In this document: piece after piece, positions 1 to 11,000 of the stretch
How positions within the stretch are numbered: the stretch's first letter is position 1
Layout of the letters: the number at the start of each line of letters is the position of its first letter
NCBI GenBank assembly: GCA_022266195.1
Contig: WHVY01000002.1
Location: 4,913,001 to 4,977,000, forward strand
Direction: 5' to 3'
Length of the DNA stretch: 64,000 nucleotides
From: Tetranychus cinnabarinus
Lineage: Eukaryota > Arthropoda > Arachnida > Trombidiformes > Tetranychidae
Notes under the pieces: model-generated
Seen by the model: the letters and a program-made list of their open reading frames with translations, nothing else
What the model was told of the DNA's origin: nothing
Database searches by the model: none
Position numbers and translations under genes: made by a program

Positions 1-1120
1 TAATATCAGAATCCAAAGTTTTGTAACCAATTTTTTGTCATTTCTGCACAAAAAATTATCAATTCATCAATTCAATGGAATCCGATAAAACCGATAAAAG
101 CAACGAATTGCCCCGACAATCGATAAAATTTTTTACGATTTCGTCGAAACTATTAGATATTGAAGGAAATTAATGCGAAAGATATTTTCTTTTAATTTTT
201 GGGTCTTTTAGTAACTAGCACTCTCACACCTGCATTTTGAGATTTCTGTATGACTTGAGAATAATTGACTTTGAAAAAATCCACCAAAGCAATCAGTAAA
301 TTATTGTATTTCAATGGAAATTTCATTCAGAAACCAAAATCGAAAATTTCATTCACATTACATTCAACTAAAATCCGAACTTGTAATTGAATTTTCGGCA
401 AAAACTTTTTTGGAAAAGTTTAGCTTCTAGAAACTGAAAGTTGATATCAAAACTGAACTTTAGGAACTTTGAGTTTTATAGTTTAAAATCGAGATTTATT
501 ACATCCATTAATACGAAAGTGAATGAATGTTCATTGCAAACTGGCCATTTCTAAATGAGACGCAATCGTTTTGGCCTTTTACCTAAACATTATTTACTTT
601 TAATTAGTGCTTTTTGAATGTACTTCAAGTGTAAAAGGTATGATGGAATCACGCTTAACCCATTCAATTGAAATTAGGTTACCCAATTAAGATAATTTGG
701 CATTAAATGGATTAACATTCGTCACCATCTGAATCACGTACTTAAACTTTTGTTTTCCTAACGTTCCACCATTTAATAACAGTTAACCATAACTAAATGA
801 ATTTCGATTAAATTTTGTTATTTTTTCGCCAAATTCAATCTAATCAATTAATCTTATTGGTACATCAAGTGAAATAAATGAAACTCTGGTCAATCATTGA
901 ATCAAAACCTTGACATGAACGGATATGTTTTTAGATTAAAGGTGAATGATGATTTCAACATTTACCTGAGCAAAGATAACCTTCAATCGGTTCCAATTGT
1001 TAATGTTGCAGTGATTTACTCGTACAATAAGATTGCGACTCTTGACCAAACATTTAATTTGGTAAACAATTAAAAGTCAATTTAAAAAGCCTTGATCGAT
1101 GTTGATAAATGAAATTAAAG
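1..1120. other. AT-rich intergenic DNA, no gene seen
   Basis: No open frame with coding character, no RNA gene and no clear repeat was seen here. The stretch is plain AT-rich sequence leading up to the promoter of the secreted-protein gene at 1173. Confidence 0.6.
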
Positions 1121-1121
1121 T

Positions 1122-1131
1122 TATAATAAAT
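1122..1131 (+). promoter_or_regulatory. TATA-like box upstream of the 1173 gene
   Basis: The string TATAATAAAT lies about 40-50 bp upstream of the first ATG of the secreted-protein ORF. That spacing leaves room for a start site near 1150-1160 and a very short 5' leader. AT-rich DNA gives such matches by chance, so support comes only from its position before a convincing ORF. Confidence 0.35.
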
Positions 1132-1172
1132 AGCTAATGTTTGCTTGATTAGATGATTAGTTGAGAGTTAAA

Positions 1173-1922
1173 ATGTTCAAGTTGATTCTTTATTTGATTC
1201 CAAGTGTAATTGGAGTAAACTGTTTATCAATTGATACTTTGTTCATCAAGTGTTTAAATGATTCAAATCCAGTAAGTTCATCTAAATTGAGTGGAAATCA
1301 ATTTAAACCAATTGATGTAAATCAAAGAAAAGTTGATTCGGTTGCTGTTAAAAGTGATACTTTGGACAAACTTGATTCAATTGTGGTTAAAGCGAAACAC
1401 GATAATCGTGAATGGACCCCTAAATGGTCACCTGAAAAGCCAGTTAAAGTGATTAAAGTAACAGCTGAACCAGTGAAAGATGGTCAAGTAAAAGATGGAG
1501 TAAAAATTGTTAAAGCAAAGGAAAAAGATGCAAATTCAAATGATAAAAGTTTAATCAGTCCGGGTATCAGTTTTCACGAATTAGAGTCAACACCAGTCAA
1601 CAGGCCAACCGGCTTGTACACAGGTCGACCAGTCGAGTTCAAGACTCTTGACCCTTGGGAGAGTGCAAATCGTAAATCAAAGAAAGTCAAAGACGAATCA
1701 TTGGCTTACTTGATACGAGCCAAGTACATGCCCATCCATTGGCGTTTCTGGATGCACAAGGGGCGACCCTTTAGGTTGAGAAAACCTTGGTTAGTCTCGT
1801 ACAATTCACGAAACCTGAAAAGTCTTTTATTTCATCAATTTTGTCAACCAACTGGCCAATGGAAATTTGGACATCTTTTTGGCAGCGGTTTGGACGCTTT
1901 CTGGCCAACCTTTTATCATTAA
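1173..1922 (+). CDS. putative secreted lysine-rich protein, 249 aa, unknown family
   Basis: This is the longest uninterrupted frame in the window after SoxB1. The frame is open from 1161, just after an in-frame TAG, but the first ATG is at 1173, which I take as the start. The N-terminus (MFKLILYLIPSVIGVNCLS) looks like a cleavable signal peptide, so the product is probably secreted or enters the secretory pathway. Residues about 25-150 are hydrophilic and rich in Lys, Val, Asp and Ser with short degenerate repeats (PVKVIKV, PVKDGQVKDGVKIVK). The last 70 residues change character: they are rich in Trp, Phe, Tyr, Arg and His (WRFWMHKGRPFRLRKPW, DAFWPTFYH) and look like the folded or functional part. 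No family is recognised and there is no sign of introns. A TATA-like box lies upstream and AATAAA downstream at 2310. It could be a lineage-specific secreted protein; function is unknown. Confidence 0.6.
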   Translation: MFKLILYLIPSVIGVNCLSIDTLFIKCLNDSNPVSSSKLSGNQFKPIDVNQRKVDSVAVKSDTLDKLDSIVVKAKHDNREWTPKWSPEKPVKVIKVTAEPVKDGQVKDGVKIVKAKEKDANSNDKSLISPGISFHELESTPVNRPTGLYTGRPVEFKTLDPWESANRKSKKVKDESLAYLIRAKYMPIHWRFWMHKGRPFRLRKPWLVSYNSRNLKSLLFHQFCQPTGQWKFGHLFGSGLDAFWPTFYH

Positions 1923-2309
1923 CTCGGGGAGAAGAGTGAAAGTTTTTTTGACAAATACCATTAATTTACTTGATTAATAGTTTCAATTGACGACTTTATC
2001 AAACTCAATGAAGGCTAAATTTCAAATGATTTCATTTCCCAGTTTTGATCAGTTAGTTGAATCGGTTGTTACACATTTTTAAACTTAAAACACACACTTG
2101 TAACCATATTATTGTGCTAATATTTGGTCATATTTGGTAAAAAAGTTGAATGCTGATTGAATGTGAAGCTAATTTAAAGTAAATTGGAATCATTTTTGGT
2201 CAATGATTTAATCTTGATTGCACTTGATAAATGGTTTCAAATGATTGTTTACTTTCATCTCGATCGTTTCTTTCCTTGCCTTTGCCTTTGTGATTATTTA
2301 GGATCACCA
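1923..2309 (+). other. probable 3' UTR of the secreted-protein gene
   Basis: There is no ORF of note between the TAA at 1920-1922 and the first good AATAAA at 2310. I infer that this is the 3' untranslated region of the 1173 gene; transcript data would be needed to fix the end. Confidence 0.35.
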
Positions 2310-2315
2310 AATAAA
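2310..2315 (+). terminator. poly(A) signal AATAAA
   Basis: A canonical AATAAA is followed about 15-25 bp later by a GT-rich stretch (TGTGTGTTTT), the usual layout of a cleavage/polyadenylation site. It lies about 390 bp after the stop codon of the putative secreted protein on the same strand. Confidence 0.4.
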
Positions 2316-2339
2316 TTAGATTATCCAATTTAATGTGTG

Positions 2340-4120
2340 TTTTCACTTATTTAACCTCACAACAAACAAACATCAATAACAAGACGAAAAAAAAAGAGGC
2401 AAAAAGAAGCTGAAAAAAGAAAGAAAAGAAGAAGAAGAAGAAGAAATATCAAATATAATAGTAACGAAAACGAAGGAGCCAAAGAAGAGAAAAAGAAATT
2501 CAATGGGAAATATGATTTTCTCTATTGTATATTAGTTAGTTAAATGGTGGACCATTCAAGTTTCTCTCTCAGATTGTTCAACATTTCGAGGCTCCTTTTT
2601 GCCCTCAAGGTTTGAACAAAAAAGCAAAGCAAAACAAAGGTAAAAATACAAATGTGTGTATCTAAGTGATTGAGAGTTACAAATGTGAATGTGAGAGGTT
2701 AAGACGAAGATGAAGAGAGAGAGCAAAAAATAAGATAAAAAGTAAAGAATGAGAAGAAGAAGAGAAAAAGTTTAGAAAAACGCAAAATTCATTCATCTAG
2801 AAGATTGAAATTTCTTCTTCTTCTTACTAGGATTAAAGCCATTTCATCTTCATCATTATCATCATCATTTTCTTATCCTTCTTGTTGCAACAAAACAAAC
2901 TGAAGAAGAGGAAAAATGTGAAATCCAAAGAGATATAAAAGGTAAATGAAATGAGGTAAAGAAGGTTGAAAAAAAGGTAAGAAAATTTTGAGCCAAAATT
3001 GTCCAAAATTGAGAAAACAAACTTTGAGTAAAAAAATTGAGCGTGATTTGAACGAAGGTCCGGTTTTGCAGTTTTCATCACAATCTCTTGTCCCTTAACC
3101 TTGCCTCTTCCTCTTGTTATATGGCATTATCATCATCATCTCAATCATTCTCATCCTCATGTTGATCATATTTACCTGTTTACTTGTTGCTGTTTCCTTC
3201 ACTTCGTCCGGTTTGACAAGTTACCTTTGCGGCGTTCATTATTATATTTTTTTCACTCTCTTCTCTAAACGTTTTATCTTGTTGTTGTTGTTGTTCATGT
3301 TAACCATTTGTCTTTTAAGAAACAAAGATAAAGATTTAAAGATCGAGTAAAAGATGAGGTAAAACCATTTTGTAGTATTAGTTGTAACGTTTTTAACGAC
3401 AAAATATTCAGCAAAGGATAAGAAAATCGCTCAACAACTTTTTCTCTCAATGTAATTTTCATGTTGACAACACTTTTTCTTATCTTTTTTTTGCTTCTTC
3501 TTACCTGGCTTACCTTTTCCTCCTTCACAAGAGTTATATGCTTACAGTTTTTTGCCTCTCTTATCAATCAGGTAAACTCCCTTAAATTTGTCTCTTTTTT
3601 TACTTCATCTTCTTGCCTGTCCACCAGAAGACAAAATAGCCAACCTGACCCTTTGCAACTGTGTTTCATCTAAAATGGTGAATGTAAAGAAGCAAGTCAA
3701 GAAGAAGAGAGCAAAAACCTGTCAACATAATTAGTTTTACTGCCTTTAAAGCCTTTCTTTTTTTGTCTTCCTTCCTTGATCACCATTGGCATCATCATTA
3801 TCATCATGACACTCGTTGCTCATCTTTCGTTGCTCCCCATCTTCCACCCTCTAATATTCGTGTCTTACCAGAAAATTTGTGTTAAGACCTTTTAGACTTG
3901 ATTGCTTTTACCCTTCGTTTGGTCAGTAACTTTTATTTGGTCAAAAAACTTTCATTTCATAATTGGTCTTGTAACTAGTTTCTCATCCTATTCTTGTTTG
4001 CTTTCCTTTTACTCAACAAGGTTTCATCTTCTTCTTCCGAACAGATTTAACCGCTTCAATAGGCTAATGAGCTTTGAAGCCAGCTTTGTCCTTTATCGTT
4101 ACTAAAGTAGCTGAATAAGT
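2340..4120. other. low-complexity intergenic DNA with purine and pyrimidine runs
   Basis: The stretch is dominated by GAA/GAAAA-rich runs (about 2385-2480 and 2700-2780), then by TTC/CAT-rich sequence. Short open frames on both strands here translate to low-complexity Phe/Ser/Leu or Lys/Met strings and are best explained by these runs. No gene is supported. Confidence 0.5.
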
Positions 4121-4124
4121 GAGT

Positions 4125-4160
4125 AAGAGAGAGAGAGAGAGAGAGAGGAGGAGGAGGAGG
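4125..4160. repeat. (GA)n microsatellite followed by (GAG)n
   Basis: An uninterrupted GA run up to about 4147 passes directly into a GAG triplet run to about 4160. It is a compound simple repeat. Confidence 0.9.
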
Positions 4161-4434
4161 ATGAAGGTAGAAAAAACGAGGAAACACAAAAAAAGGTAAA
4201 GGTAAACGGTTACAGATAAAATATTATTACTTGTTAGATGAATAAGTGTGGGTTTATCTCTTTTAGTTTAAAGCAACTAATATGATGAAAGCTGACCACT
4301 GAGAATTTTATCTTCTTGTTATTTTCTTCAAGATAATCAGTCCTCTTTATCTTTCCAATTGTATTAGGATGAGTAAAAAATTAATGTCCGTTTTCACAGA
4401 AGTAAAAGGCTTTAACTCAAAGTTAAACTGTCTT

Positions 4435-4492
4435 TGACTCAACTGTTTAACAAAACATCATCGGGTTATTTTGCATTATTATTGTCACAAGG
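4435..4492 (+). repeat. dispersed ~45-bp element, copy A
   Basis: Positions 4452-4480 are identical over 29 bp to 5216-5244, and similarity continues weakly on both sides (GACTCAA upstream; TTGTCACAA against TTGTGACAA downstream). The core contains CATCATCGGGTTA followed by TTTTGCATTATT. Further diverged copies lie in inverse orientation at 13998 and 27278. It is either a small repeat family or a reused regulatory element. Confidence 0.75.
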
Positions 4493-5199
4493 AATTGTTT
4501 AAAGCCTAAAACAACTTTATGAATCACAATAGTTAACCGTTTCAGGGTTTTGTCCTTGTGAAAATTGTTTCAAATGAACATTTCAAATGAGTACTTAGAC
4601 AGACAAGCCTACTATTTAGATATCTTTACATTTAAATATCGAGTTTCATGAAAAGTTATCTTTATTCACTTATAATGTGTTTTTTCAAGAGTTACAAGGT
4701 TCAGTTACATCAATTTAAATATCTGATCATCTTTATCATTTACCTAAATAAGTTATCATTTGATTAGAGAAAGATTCCAGACGATGAAAATACTGTGAAA
4801 TAGCTTATTCACTATTCGTCAGTGCATTTCATGATTTTCAATCTTCCTTAATAGATCGAATCTAATCGTAAATATTATTTCAAGATGAATTTGATTTTTT
4901 TTTGATTAATTTATGAGAGAGAGTTGAATAAAGTTAGTTTATAATCAAATAAATCAAAATGAAATTTGATGAAATTCACATTTAACTACTCCTTAATAGA
5001 GGTTCGTTGATAAATTTATCTCATTATGTGGATTCTCATTACCTGGGATCTCCCTTAATTACTTCAATGCTAAGCGGACTGAATATTGTTACAAAACAAT
5101 TGATTTTCCGAACTAAAATTACAATTTGTCATCGTCGGCTGATGAGTGAATTTTATTCAATCTTGATAAACTTTCAAAACCTTGATTAGGTTTTACTGA
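4493..5199. other. intergenic DNA between two direct repeat copies
   Basis: About 700 bp lie between copies A and B of the dispersed element. No coding frame, terminal inverted repeat or other sign of an inserted element was seen. Confidence 0.4.
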
Positions 5200-5256
5200 C
5201 TGACTCAAGATTTATAAAACATCATCGGGTTATTTTGCATTATTGTGACAAAGACT
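5200..5256 (+). repeat. dispersed ~45-bp element, copy B
   Basis: The 29 bp at 5216-5244 match copy A exactly. Downstream the copy reads TTGTGACAAAG, which contains a Sox-type ACAAAG string. TTTTGCAT in the core is one base from a POU octamer on the opposite strand. Confidence 0.75.
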
Positions 5257-5492
5257 AGCGATGAGACCAGAAAAAGTTATTGGTCACAATGTCGGTTCTT
5301 ATGATGACATAAGCTCATCTTTGCAAAAGATTATTTCTAGATGCGATTTTCATTTGACTGAATACATATTTTTGCAAATCCAATCTTATCACAGTTATCT
5401 TATCAGTGAATCAAATTTCTTTACCATATCATTTCAATTTACCTTTCCCACATTTTGGACCGTGTTTTATCATCATCATCACCCTCAGCAAC

Positions 5493-5523
5493 TTAACCTA
5501 ACCTAACCTGACCTAACCTAACC
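5493..5523. repeat. interstitial telomere-like (AACCT)n / (TTAGG)n array
   Basis: About six tandem AACCT units (reverse complement AGGTT, a rotation of TTAGG) are present with one C-to-G-type interruption (ACCTG). TTAGG is the ancestral arthropod telomere unit. The array is short and embedded in ordinary DNA, so it is interstitial and not a chromosome end. Confidence 0.75.
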
Positions 5524-8012
5524 ATCCAATGGATGTCAACAAAGTTGAAACAACCCAAAATTGAAAATACAGAAAAGGCAAGTTGATGAAAATGACTTTT
5601 CACTTTCACCGAGAGCAAAGCGATATCAAAATTTTCCCCTTTTCTCTCTGAGTAAAAACACAAAATTCATCAAACTGCATCATTACCATGATAATTGTTA
5701 ATCATATTCAAATTTTACCTTTTTTTGTACAAAAAAAAGCATAATGATAAAGTGAATAAAGCAAAAATGAGAGAGAAAAAAAGATAATTTTCTTTTGCCT
5801 CATTTTCACGGGTAAATCACATTTCTATTATCATTATAATTATCATTTTTATTATTATATTTATCACAATTAGACAAAACTAAATCATGGTCAACATGAA
5901 AAATTTCCAGATCCGGTTTTCCAGTGAATATTCATCAACCATTATCACCAACCTTGAAACAATTTTTTCACGTTTTTTGTCAATCAAAATCATTAGGAGA
6001 CAACACAAAAGTAGAGACTCATTGGAAACCATTAATGGTTAATCATTTTAGAGTTAATTAAAATTTCTTGAGGTAATTTAATTTTCACCCAAAAATTCTT
6101 GAATAATGGAGAAGCGAGCAAAAAAATGGATCAAACTTGATCCCTGGAAACTGGCAAATTAATTATCATTGTGTCATAAACTTCATTAATTGTCAGTTGA
6201 TGAAGTGATGAAGATAAGAATAGTAAAAAAATGATTAAAGATGAAAACAAATGACAACCTTAATTGGATGTGGGTTAATTAAAAGTTGAACATTTACTCT
6301 TTCATGTAATCTGTGGATTGATTGGAAATCAGAAAAATTGTACAATTGCAAACAATTAGCCAAGTGATTAAGAGATTGAATCCAGAATCGTGATGCTGGT
6401 CAAACAATAAGTTAATTGTTGTGAGGTTCATCCCTTTATCATCATCCAACATGATAATTATTATTATGATTATAAATGTTTCCCTTGTGAATTAATGGTT
6501 AACACAATCCCAAACCCAGAAAATGATGGAAATGAGAAAATTAAGTTAACATGAAAAATACTCTGATGAGGATTATGAGGATATTAATATAGCATTTTCA
6601 TACTTCTCATCAGCTTGCTGTGTCTGTTCATTAATATCATCCTGGAAGATGGGCAAAAAAAGAGATTCAAGATTAATTTTGTGGGTGTAATTTAATTTAC
6701 AGTGAAAATTAATTGCCAACTGTTCATCTCATTGCAATCAAAGTTCAAGCCATTTCTCATTGTTTCCAATTAATTCAATTACTTTTAATTGGTAAAGAGA
6801 AACTTTGTTGAAGAGAAGAAATTAAAAAACAAAAATCTCTCGTTTATGATAATTTCAATTTCAATGATTAAGAAAATGATAATTTTGTATTCTCTTTCTC
6901 ATTCCTGTTGATGGAAATGATTCAACTTTCACTTGGACATTAAAGTCAATCATGTGAATTGAGTTGATTGAAATGAATGCATCTAATAAGTTGATAATGA
7001 TCATGATAATGATGAGTAAAGTAGCCAGTTATGCTAATGTGTGTTAATGGTGTTTCCCAGTAAAAAAAGTGACTCTTGCAAGATAAACTTGGAAAATGAA
7101 GATTTTCGTTGAAATCAATTTTCTTCTTCTTCTTGTTGTTGATGAAAAAGGGAATGAAAGTCACAATATGATGGATTCACTGATAGGAAGGAAGCACAAG
7201 TATGCATGAAAGACATTGAGTTATATTAAATTCCTGAAGCGGTAAGTAATCATCATAGTTGAAGGAAGATGAAAACTCCTCTTTTAATTTTGTGTTCATC
7301 ATCATCTCTTCATCCAGTGCAATGGATTTGAACGGAAACACAAAGTAAATCCCTTTTAATCCGATAAAGTGTTTGACAAGAGAGAGAGAGAAAATATGAT
7401 GATGATGATTATGATGACAGTGGTGATGGTGAAGGTGATGATTGAAAGTTGTGCTTAAGCTTTGGCTTAATATTGAACCATCCAAAGTGATTAAATGATG
7501 ATAAAAAAAGTTCATCTTTTTATCCTTTAACATATTCGATGAGTGAGTAAATTAAAAACTGTATTTGCTGTTAGTTGATAAAAAAAGATGGGAATCGGGA
7601 TGAAGAGTCTGGCTGAGCTGGTGGTTGCTTATGATTAACTTCAAGTTAATCTTGACAATTTGATAAAGACAAAGCATAACAATTGAATTTTGAATGACAA
7701 GTTCATTTAAAGCAAGTCAATAGCAACACGAGTCCAAACATTTTCATATTAACATTCATTTCATTTTTAACCCAAACTTTGATGCAAAACTCATTTCATT
7801 TTCAATCTCAAAATTGACTAAAGACTTTGAAAAAGTCCAAAATTTGGTTTTTGGTTTTCCCCATCAAAAAGCTGATCAATAGATAATGTATCGACAATGA
7901 AAACGAAATCGGTGAATTCGGGGTTTCGGACTTTTTTCTTCTAAGAGAAAAACTTTCTGAAACATTTCAGGTTAAGCGAATATCAAAAGTGACTTTAAAG
8001 ACTGACGGACTT
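5524..8012. other. AT-rich intergenic DNA with CAT/ATG runs
   Basis: No gene is supported. ATG/CAT triplet runs around 7380-7440 create a minus-strand His-rich frame (about 7177-7533) that is a microsatellite artefact. Confidence 0.5.
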
Positions 8013-8040
8013 TTTTGAAAAATCGGCCGATTTTTCAAAA
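8013..8040. repeat. perfect 28-bp palindrome
   Basis: Fourteen bases (TTTTGAAAAATCGG) are followed with no spacer by their exact reverse complement, centred between 8026 and 8027. The centre CGGCCG is the most GC-rich spot in its surroundings. It could be a dimeric protein-binding site or part of a decayed inverted repeat. Confidence 0.85.
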
Positions 8041-11000
8041 CTCGACTGAAAGTGAAGTGGAATTTCGACTGAATTTTCGGTCCTAAATCTTGTCTTATCG
8101 GTTCTTTTGTTTGTTTTAATGAAGAGCACCAATTTTCGTACAATAGTTTGAATGTGCTGAAAAATTTGTCCAACTTTTGACAATATTTTTGTGTCCATTT
8201 GTGAAAAGACAAAAAAATGTCGATTGTAATGACCTTGACAGTTTTAAATCCTGTTGGTCAGTCAAGTGTGAAAACCTCATAACCACAAAGAAAAAACAAG
8301 AAAATATATAATCAGTCATCATTATCGTCATCATCATCATCAAAAATATTCATACTTATCATTGATGATGAAAATGATGATGAGGATGATAAAGAAAGGA
8401 AGAGATGTGGAAACGCACATTATTTTCAACATTAGCTTTTTTCCTCGCTTATATTCATTTGTGGACTTCAATATTAAACGGAAAAGCAATCAGCTCAGAA
8501 GAAGACAAATGGAAGACAGAAAGACAAGGATGATAGAGACACAGAAGAGAGCGAGAGAGAGCTTATTGGGTAAGTAATATGAGTGAGTTAAGTGAGTCAA
8601 CATAATCACCATTAACTGAATATAAAAGAAGCTGAGATTGCGGGATTTTTGTTTTTATTATTCCCTTTTTCCTCTTCCTTTCTCTCTTCTCTCTCTCGCT
8701 TGTTTATTGAGACACTCACATCGATGGGACGCTTCGCTGGTTACAATGTACGTTATATCCCCATTAGAATCAAGCTTTAGTAACGGACACCATCAACCAC
8801 GCTATTCAACATTCGCAGTTTTCCTTCTGTCTCTTTTGTTGCGCCCTTCCAATCGCTCTAGGTCTTTTTACTTCTCCATCCCAGTTTACTTCTTTTCTCA
8901 CTCACCTGGACAAGAAGGAGCAGTCGAAATTCAGTCAACTGATGGCCTCACTGTTGGATATCATTTCGCTCTTTTCTCTCTTCTTCTTCTTCTTCTACGA
9001 GAATGATGACGAGTATTGCAAGAGAAAAATATTTTTGCCTTGAATCTCTTTTTTTTCATAACTTGAACAGACTATTAAACCAATCGCAATAGTTAATGTT
9101 GTCAACCCAAAAGCACTCTGTTCAATCTCTCTTCTTACCCTCCTTGCCTCTCTCAATGTGACACTCAATGTTTTTCCTTTTCTTTACCGTTGTGACCTAC
9201 GACTTCCTAGGTCACTAATGCCCCTCGCTATTCCCATCATCATCATCTTCTTCTTTTCTATTCAAATTTATTCTCGTTCACCATCAACTTTACCCCATTG
9301 GAACATTACCTTTTCCTAGATTGGTCCATTTCTCTCCCTCATCACCATCATCATCATTTGCTTACTTATGTGTGTTCCTTTTTCTTCATTTTTCATCATT
9401 TTCTTCTCTTCTCTTCTCTTCTTAAACTCTATTTACCTGAGAAAGAAGGAAGAAGGTGGAGTTGCCAAGAAAAAAAAAATACTTGACCCAACAAATTAAA
9501 GGTATATGGTCAACAGAAAAAAAACAAAGTCATATAATGAGAAGTTTTTGTGGTTACTTTTGTTTGCCAAATAATCAACAAAAATGACAGAAGAAGAAGA
9601 GAAAAAAATGTTGCAAAAATCAAGGTAAAAGTAAAGGTAAAGAGAGAAATTTGGAAAAAAACAAAATTATTATGATTGTCCAAGTTTTTGTTATCATGTT
9701 ATTATTACTAAACAACATCATATCATCGAGTCCATCATAGTTATTATCTTAGCAGAGTATCATTTTAAAGACAATAATAGACAGTATGACACTGATATTG
9801 ACCGGAAGGACAATCAAGGTAGATCTCAATTGGCTTGGTAATTACTGTTTGGGTCAACATTTTTTTTTCTGGTCAACAATTGACTCTAAAAGTAAAAGCA
9901 AAACTAAAAATAAAAGTTAAAGAAACGTCTTGTTTCGCTGTAATAACACAACGTTGTCAATATCAAGCTGTTGTTCAGTTTTTTCAACATTAACTTTTAA
10001 TTAAATGTTGAACAAATTGAAATACAGATTTGATTGAAACTTGATGTAACCTTATTTAACCTTAACTACAGAGCTTTTATTGGTTTAATTTGATTGGCGC
10101 ATTAACTCTTATTGTTAACATAATCAAAGAGCAACATATTTGTGTGTTCATTCAATTGATTGATTGATGATAAATTGAAATTAAATCTCAAGTGTGTGTT
10201 TACCAAATCCCTAATCAAATATGTTAATCCATTGGGAGGATTTTAATAAAAAGGTGCAAAAAAAGGCCAAAAAGCAAAAATGATTTCTCCTTCAACGCAT
10301 CTTTCCTTTTGGATCAAATATTATTTGATGTTAATAAAAAGTAATAAAGTAATTTGATTCTGAATGTTAATACACTTTCAGTTATTCAATAGCCTTGTGT
10401 GACACCTTGTAACATAATAAAGTGCGCATTATAACTGTCAACAAACGAGGAAACATGATGAACAAGTTGGAAAGTGAAACATTGAAAAGCTTTCAATTGA
10501 ACCAAAATAAAGTTAACCAAAAAGTGTTCATCTTTAAAGGTTAATACAATTTGTTACATTGTTGCAATTGAATCAATTGCATTATTACCTTCATTTGATT
10601 ATATCGCTTTGATTGCATCAATTGCGATAATTTGATTAGAGTTAAAAGTTTTGCTTTCTTTGGTAACAGTTTGTCATCAAACCTCTTTTTTGTCTTGTAA
10701 TAGCAATCATTTTAACCCTATTTTTGGACTCAATATCATCGAGTCTTGCAATCAACTCTGTTTGCTCATTAAAGCCTGTTCACCCTCTAACCATGTTTCA
10801 CTTACGGAACAACAAAGGTCGACCAACAACTCGAACTGTTACAAGAGCCTTTTTTTCACTCTTTTTCTTGGATTACATTAAATCTCATTCAGAGCAAATT
10901 GAATGTTACAGGAAATGAGAGGTTCTCTCTATTCACTCATCCTACATGATGATGATGATCATTACATAATCTTGTTTCATCCCTTTATTAATCATAGCCA

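Noticed and set aside
3673..3700. miR-1-like string GAATGTAAAGAAG
   Set aside because: The match is partial, and no hairpin with a pairing arm is visible.
4452..5244. A transposon bounded by the two direct copies A and B
   Set aside because: Further inverted copies elsewhere show the element is independent, and no coding or terminal structure lies between A and B.
7177..7533. His-rich minus-strand frame
   Set aside because: It arises from CAT/ATG triplet runs, not from a gene.
8638..9006. 122-codon plus-strand frame after a TATAAAAG string
   Set aside because: It lacks an ATG start (GTG/TTG-type only), is Leu/Phe/Ser-rich, resembles no family and ends in a TTC run. It is kept only as a note in the region entry.
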